Shown piece by piece: positions 29,947 through 34,088 of a stretch of 34,088 bases of DNA. The position numbers and the translations under genes were made by a program. The stretch's first letter is position 1, and the number at the start of each line of letters is the position of its first letter. This DNA is from Prevotella sp. Lineage in GTDB: Bacteria > Bacteroidota > Bacteroidia > Bacteroidales > Bacteroidaceae. The notes under the pieces were generated by a model, which was not told where the DNA came from, did not search any database, and was given only the letters and a program-made list of their open reading frames with translations. Location: positions 1 to 34,088 of the forward strand of contig JAEENF010000158.1 in NCBI GenBank assembly GCA_016283605.1. The letters are read 5' to 3'.

Positions 29947-32411
29947 ACTATATTTTTCAGCGCAGAGCCAAAGATGATGTACTGAGTATTTCCAGCAATC
30001 GTTCCCTCGTTCTGACCCCAGAGGAAGGGCCAGTCATCATAGTTCTCGAAATGATCAGGCTTACGGAACAGCAGACCTGGTGCCACATTACCAGGAATGG
30101 CCGAGAAGTCTGCACGGTTATTACCATAGAACACCTGCTTCGGTCGCGTGGCACCCACAACGGCCACAAACGAATAATTATGGTAAGGATGACAACCGTA
30201 GAGCCAATTTGCCACACGATAGACCTCATCCTTCTTCACAATATCGGGGAAATAGATATGGGCATAGTTTACGGTGATGCCGAAGTTCAGCACCGCATTC
30301 ACACCCGCCCAGTTACCCAGACCGATGGGTACGCCGTAAGGATTCTGGGTGTCGAAGCTACGGATGTAGTCAGCATACTGCTGAACGGCAGGCCGGAGCC
30401 CCTCTTTGTAGGCAGCGTCTTTCATGGGTATGCTGTCAAGCATAGTCTGCAGATTACGGGCTACATTGCGGTAGTTACCGTCGCCAGTACCGGTAAGCCA
30501 GTCGTAATCGGCTTCAGCCTGGGCATTCCTGCGACCACGACGCTGCGCCATCAGGGATTCAGCTTCCTTACGCAGACGATCAGCCTGCTTCTGTGCGCGC
30601 TCGGCCAATTCATCGTTGTAGCCTTTCAGGACACGGGCAGCAGAGGTGAATACACCTGCAGCCTGAAGGTCAAGGCTCGGATTGCGATTGGTGAAGGCCC
30701 ACATATCGTCAGGCGTACCCGATCGCTTACCGTCGGCACTAACCTCGTAAGGCTTCAGCGAAGGATCGTAATGCAGACCGTCCGTGATGCTCGCAGCATC
30801 ACCGAGATGGTGATAGTTATCCAGGATACTGTTCGAGAGCGTCGAAGCCATGTGCCCGATCTGCTCAGCCTGAGCCACAAGGTTTAGCACGCCATGTTCG
30901 ATAAACTGCAAAATATCAGGCACGCCGTCGGGTCGGTGCAGATCCACATAACGCTGCTGTTGCGAAACAAAGGTCTCATCGCGTTGTGGCTTAAACAACT
31001 CCCAAGCACGGATAAGGTTCTGTACAACGTTGATGTTCGATCCTGTCTCGATGTCGAAGTCGCCGGCATCGAAGAAACCACCCACATTCAAACCCGGAAT
31101 CAGTTCCAGCGGTTTGTACTTCGTATCTGTCGACGGGCCCTGACGATGCAAATCGAAGTGGTCACTCTCAGGCGCCTGCAGATAACCCTCCTTGAAGGGT
31201 TCTCCATGCCAAGTGCGATAGCCCTCGGTCACATACATGTGGTTCATATGGATCGGCACCCACACATCCGTCGTCGCATCGGTGATCTTATCATAGACGT
31301 GCGCATCGATAAGGAAGTCGTTCGTCTTCGTATTGCCGTACTGGATATAATAGACACCGGGCTCCTTCACCGCCGAGAAGTCGAACTTCACATAATTATA
31401 TTTAAAATAAGGCCCCCACGCCTTCACATCACCTTTGAAAGCTTCTGTCGTCGAACCGTCGGTATTAATACGCATCAGCGAGGCCGTAGATAACATGCGG
31501 TCTTTCTTGTCCAATTCAATCACGGCCACCTTCGGTTGCTCAGGGATATATCCGATCTGCGAGAAACCTATATTCGGCTCACGAATCCAGTTCTCGATGG
31601 CATTGGGCTCCACGGTCCAGGTCACCACCTTGCCAGTCTTGCCCTTCGGTAACACACTCCGCAGCACAAACCAACCGTTCTGCGCCAGCATCCTCCCGTC
31701 GAAGAGTTTCAGTTCGGCATCCTCACTCGTGATCCTGATCATGCGCGAAGGGTCATCCGTAGCCACAATCATCTGATGTCCCGTCTCCAAAGGCAGCGGA
31801 TCAACGAAACGGTCAGTACCACGATCATCGTAGGTCTTGAAGCCCTTGAACTGTCTGGGCTTCTCGCTGTTCGGTCGCGTGATGGTCTGACTGGTTGCAT
31901 AGCGTGGGAAACGATTCAGGCGTCCGTCCATCAGGAAGGTCTTCAGCCAATACTGCGATGGCAGGAACTCGATGTTGAAACCAGCCTCACCGGCAAGCTT
32001 CTCAGGCACGGGCTTATCCAGGTAGACGGCTATCTCCACAGCCTTGCCTTTCGCCGTGACCACCACACGACTATCGAAGTCGTAGTCATCGTAGCGCAAA
32101 CCCACTTCGATACTGCCGTTCTCACGGTCCACCCTGCGGTTCGTCATCTTAGGCACAAGATCCCACTGCTCCGGTGTGTTATTCAACCGGACAGCACCGC
32201 CTTGTACGGTTCTGACACCATGATGAATGATTTCGATACCTGAGTTCTTCTCGTCATTGAACCCGCCGTTAAAGCTGTTGCTGAACACTAATACGTTCAC
32301 ACCCTGCCGCTCAAAATAATCGAGGTCATTGAGTTGCAAATCCTGCGCCTGGCTGACAGAAGTCGCCAACATTCCTGTAAGGACAAATAATAGTCTCTTC
32401 ATCTCTAGCAT
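29934..32411 (-). CDS. Family 9 glycoside hydrolase with N-terminal extension (copy B)
   Basis: 825 residues from ATG 32411; ATG 32402 (MKRLLFVLTG) is an equally good start. Signal peptide to about residue 22 (SQAQ). Same layout as copy A: N-terminal beta-rich module (about 25-275), Ig-like domain (FSQIGYIPEQPKVAVIELD, about 283-370), catalytic domain with GGFFDAGDFD (Asp448, Asp451) and proposed acid Glu802 in LWGQNEGTIAG. It differs by a highly charged helical insert at about 600-636 (AERAQKQADRLRKEAES, AQRRGRRNAQAEA). First gene of the cluster; a palindrome lies just upstream. The two copies may differ in specificity. Confidence 0.93.
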   Translation of the reverse strand: MLEMKRLLFVLTGMLATSVSQAQDLQLNDLDYFERQGVNVLVFSNSFNGGFNDEKNSGIEIIHHGVRTVQGGAVRLNNTPEQWDLVPKMTNRRVDRENGSIEVGLRYDDYDFDSRVVVTAKGKAVEIAVYLDKPVPEKLAGEAGFNIEFLPSQYWLKTFLMDGRLNRFPRYATSQTITRPNSEKPRQFKGFKTYDDRGTDRFVDPLPLETGHQMIVATDDPSRMIRITSEDAELKLFDGRMLAQNGWFVLRSVLPKGKTGKVVTWTVEPNAIENWIREPNIGFSQIGYIPEQPKVAVIELDKKDRMLSTASLMRINTDGSTTEAFKGDVKAWGPYFKYNYVKFDFSAVKEPGVYYIQYGNTKTNDFLIDAHVYDKITDATTDVWVPIHMNHMYVTEGYRTWHGEPFKEGYLQAPESDHFDLHRQGPSTDTKYKPLELIPGLNVGGFFDAGDFDIETGSNINVVQNLIRAWELFKPQRDETFVSQQQRYVDLHRPDGVPDILQFIEHGVLNLVAQAEQIGHMASTLSNSILDNYHHLGDAASITDGLHYDPSLKPYEVSADGKRSGTPDDMWAFTNRNPSLDLQAAGVFTSAARVLKGYNDELAERAQKQADRLRKEAESLMAQRRGRRNAQAEADYDWLTGTGDGNYRNVARNLQTMLDSIPMKDAAYKEGLRPAVQQYADYIRSFDTQNPYGVPIGLGNWAGVNAVLNFGITVNYAHIYFPDIVKKDEVYRVANWLYGCHPYHNYSFVAVVGATRPKQVFYGNNRADFSAIPGNVAPGLLFRKPDHFENYDDWPFLWGQNEGTIAGNTQYIIFGSALKNIVNEK

Positions 32412-32443
32412 TTTGTTTTATAGTTTTTGTAGGTATAAATTTG

Positions 32444-32464
32444 ACGTTTTACTAGGTAAAACGT
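32444..32464. promoter_or_regulatory. Perfect palindrome upstream of the GH9 operon (possible operator)
   Basis: ACGTTTTAC and GTAAAACGT face each other across a 3-nt centre. It lies 33 nt upstream of the first GH9 start codon. The symmetry and position fit a dimeric repressor or activator site. No clear TAnnTTTG box was found beside it. Confidence 0.45.
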
Positions 32465-32501
32465 AAAAAAGGCTATCTCATAATTATAAAACATTAACAC
32501 A

Positions 32502-32537
32502 AAATAGCCACTATCCTTTTCGAGATAGTGGCTATTT
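32502..32537 (-). terminator. Hairpin after the CoA-transferase gene
   Basis: AAATAGCCACTATC and GATAGTGGCTATTT are perfect 14-nt complements with an 8-nt loop. It lies 66 nt after the CoA-transferase stop on the minus strand. The following minus-strand sequence, TTTTGTGTT, is a poor U-tract, so termination is plausible but may be partial. Confidence 0.6.
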
Positions 32538-32603
32538 AAAGGCTTTTCACGCTACGCATCGCGTTGCATAAAAAGCAGATTATTGTTTGCGCTTTATGAT
32601 GCT

Positions 32604-34088
32604 TTAGTGCATAATATATTCAGAAAAATCAGTCAACTTCATGTCGCCCTTGCGCGCCAGCGTGTCGTGCATGGCGAAGGCGGCAGGCAGGTTGTGACGC
32701 GTCTGTCCCATCTTCGAGATCTTCAGGTAGTCCCACAACAACTGCTTGTAGTCGGGATGTGCGCAGTTCTCGATGATAATCTCCGCACGCTGTGCAGGCG
32801 ACTTGCCACGCAGATCGGCTACACCCTGCTCTGTGACGATGATGTTCACATCGTGCTCTGAAGAATCCTGATGGCTCACGAAGGGTACGATCGAAGAGAT
32901 CACGCCACCCTTGGCCACACTGGGACATGTAAATATAGATAGGTACGCGTTACGTATGAAGTCACCAGAACCGCCGATACCGTTCATCATCTTCGTGCCG
33001 CTGATATGCGTAGAGTTCACGTTGCCGTAGAGGTCGGCCTCGATAGCGGTATTGATGGCGATGACACCTAAGCGACGGATGATCTCAGGTGAATTAGAGA
33101 TCTCACTCTGACGCAGGGTCAGGTGCTGCTTCATATAGTCCATGTTGTCGTAGACATCCATCAGGCACTCGTTGCTGACGGTCAGCGAACAGGCTGAAGC
33201 ATCCTTCACACGACCGTTGAGCATCATCTCAATCACGGAGTTCTGGATGACCTCCGTATAGATATTGAAGTCGGGCACGTGCTTGTCCTCGCCCAGTGCA
33301 CCAAGGATGGCGTTGGCCGTTGAACCCACACCACTCTGCAGGGGCAGGAACTCCTTGGGGATACGACCCTTGTGCATCTCCTCTACGAGGAACTCAGCCG
33401 TCAGGAATCCGATCTTATCGGTCACAGGGTCGCTGTCCTTGAAGGCACGGGCCTCGTCAGGGATGTTACACTCCACGACACCCACCACCTTCTCTTTGGG
33501 AATGCTCACGTAGGGCTTACCGATACGGTCGCCGACATGCTCGATGGGGATAGCCTTGCGGTAAGGAGGATCCAGGGGCTCATACACATCGTGGATGAAC
33601 TTCGCATTGGGATTGTGGAAGCTGTTAAGCTCCAGGATGACGTGCTTAGCCAGACGGGCAGCCGTCGGAGAGATACCACCGGCAGCGGTCAGATAGACGT
33701 GATAGTCGTTGCCCACCTCTTCGATGTCACACACCTCAAGGATAGCCCAGTCGACATCACCATAGAAGCCATAGCGCAACTCCTGTGCCATGTGACTCAG
33801 GTGCAAGTCGTTGTAGGGAATCTCACCAAGGTTCACGTGTTTGCGGAAGTCGGGATTCGTGGTGTAGGGGGCACGGTAGAGGATAGCCTGTGCATTGGCC
33901 AGGTCACCATCGGTCGACTGTCCCGTGGAGGCACCTGTAAAGATGGCCACTTTGAACTCACGGCCGGCCTCATGTTCAGCCACAGCGATTTTTGCTAACT
34001 CTTTGGTTGTTGCCTTGGCCACACCGGCTGGTGTGAAGCCACTCATGGCGATGTGATCGCCATTCTTAATCAGTGCCGCAGCCTCTGC
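32604..34088 (-). CDS. Acetyl-CoA hydrolase/transferase family protein, succinate:acetate CoA-transferase type (5' end outside window)
   Basis: The frame is open to the right edge; the ATG at 34046 lies within a conserved stretch (KNGDHIAMSGFTPAG), so the real start is beyond 34088. About 494 codons are visible, close to the family's full length of roughly 500. Motifs: SGFTPAG, GASTGQSTDG, YGDVDWAILEV, PLQSGVGSTANAILGAL, the catalytic Glu in NIYTEVIQ, GTKMMNGIGGSGDFIRN and VTEQGVADLRGKSP. Such enzymes move CoA between succinyl-CoA or propionyl-CoA and acetate. In succinate-producing Bacteroidales this links acetate formation to ATP yield through succinyl-CoA. Exact acyl preference cannot be read from sequence. 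Confidence 0.93.
   Translation of the reverse strand, partial: AEAAALIKNGDHIAMSGFTPAGVAKATTKELAKIAVAEHEAGREFKVAIFTGASTGQSTDGDLANAQAILYRAPYTTNPDFRKHVNLGEIPYNDLHLSHMAQELRYGFYGDVDWAILEVCDIEEVGNDYHVYLTAAGGISPTAARLAKHVILELNSFHNPNAKFIHDVYEPLDPPYRKAIPIEHVGDRIGKPYVSIPKEKVVGVVECNIPDEARAFKDSDPVTDKIGFLTAEFLVEEMHKGRIPKEFLPLQSGVGSTANAILGALGEDKHVPDFNIYTEVIQNSVIEMMLNGRVKDASACSLTVSNECLMDVYDNMDYMKQHLTLRQSEISNSPEIIRRLGVIAINTAIEADLYGNVNSTHISGTKMMNGIGGSGDFIRNAYLSIFTCPSVAKGGVISSIVPFVSHQDSSEHDVNIIVTEQGVADLRGKSPAQRAEIIIENCAHPDYKQLLWDYLKISKMGQTRHNLPAAFAMHDTLARKGDMKLTDFSEYIMH

Noticed and set aside
32540..32603. GC-containing partial palindrome ACGCTACGCATCGCGT near 32550
   Set aside because: The arms are only 4 nt; too weak to call a site.

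Overview
The window looks like a chromosomal segment of a Prevotella-type Bacteroidales bacterium. Supporting signs are a SusC/SusD pair, type II signal peptides followed by acidic residues, an M56 peptidase fused to a TonB C-terminal domain, Bacteroidetes-type promoters (TTTG, about 19-20 nt, TAnnTTTG), the rpoN-PAP2-purE-ispG gene order and tandem family 9 glycosidases. No tRNA, rRNA, CRISPR array, insertion sequence or phage gene was seen. Both ends cut genes: an M56 peptidase on the left and a CoA-transferase on the right. No gap without a gene exceeds 200 nt.

Layout. 1-2021 (+): the 3' part of a BlaR1-like M56 peptidase and a secreted TPR protein. 2087-6772 (+): a housekeeping run of an unknown 215-residue protein, sigma-54 (rpoN), a PAP2-like membrane protein, purE and ispG, closed by a palindromic terminator shared with the convergent operon. 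6800-11792 (-): an operon of a patatin/outer-membrane-barrel phospholipase, a U32-family protein and a sensor-kinase-like protein that lacks its phospho-acceptor histidine. 11950-17180 (+): a papain-like lipoprotein followed by a SusC/SusD outer-membrane uptake pair. 17196-18704 (-): cysS, divergent from a secreted DUF3857 protein (18831-20810, +). 20807-32411 (-): a glycan-degradation cluster read as GH9, GH9, iron-type alcohol dehydrogenase, Gfo/Idh/MocA oxidoreductase, GH3, a broken AraC-regulator tail, and a predicted TIM-barrel glycosidase-like protein. 32604-34088 (-): a succinyl-CoA/acetyl-CoA CoA-transferase.

Working together. The two GH9 enzymes and the GH3 enzyme carry ordinary signal peptides, so a periplasmic chain finishing beta-linked glucose oligosaccharides is likely, with two cytoplasmic oxidoreductases co-transcribed. 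The SusC/SusD pair sits next to a protease rather than glycosidases, so its cargo may be peptides.

The most unusual signal is a family of short tandem arrays, mostly 7 bp units that can be phased as GTnnAnn (GTGAATA, GTTGAGA, GTCAATG and variants). They fill many short gaps between co-directional genes, where they supply or overlap start and stop codons. They also sit inside four reading frames: ispG, cysS, the patatin gene and the SusD signal peptide. A related period-8 array and a period-9 inverted array are also present. I cannot name a described family for these; a genome-wide search would be needed to judge novelty.
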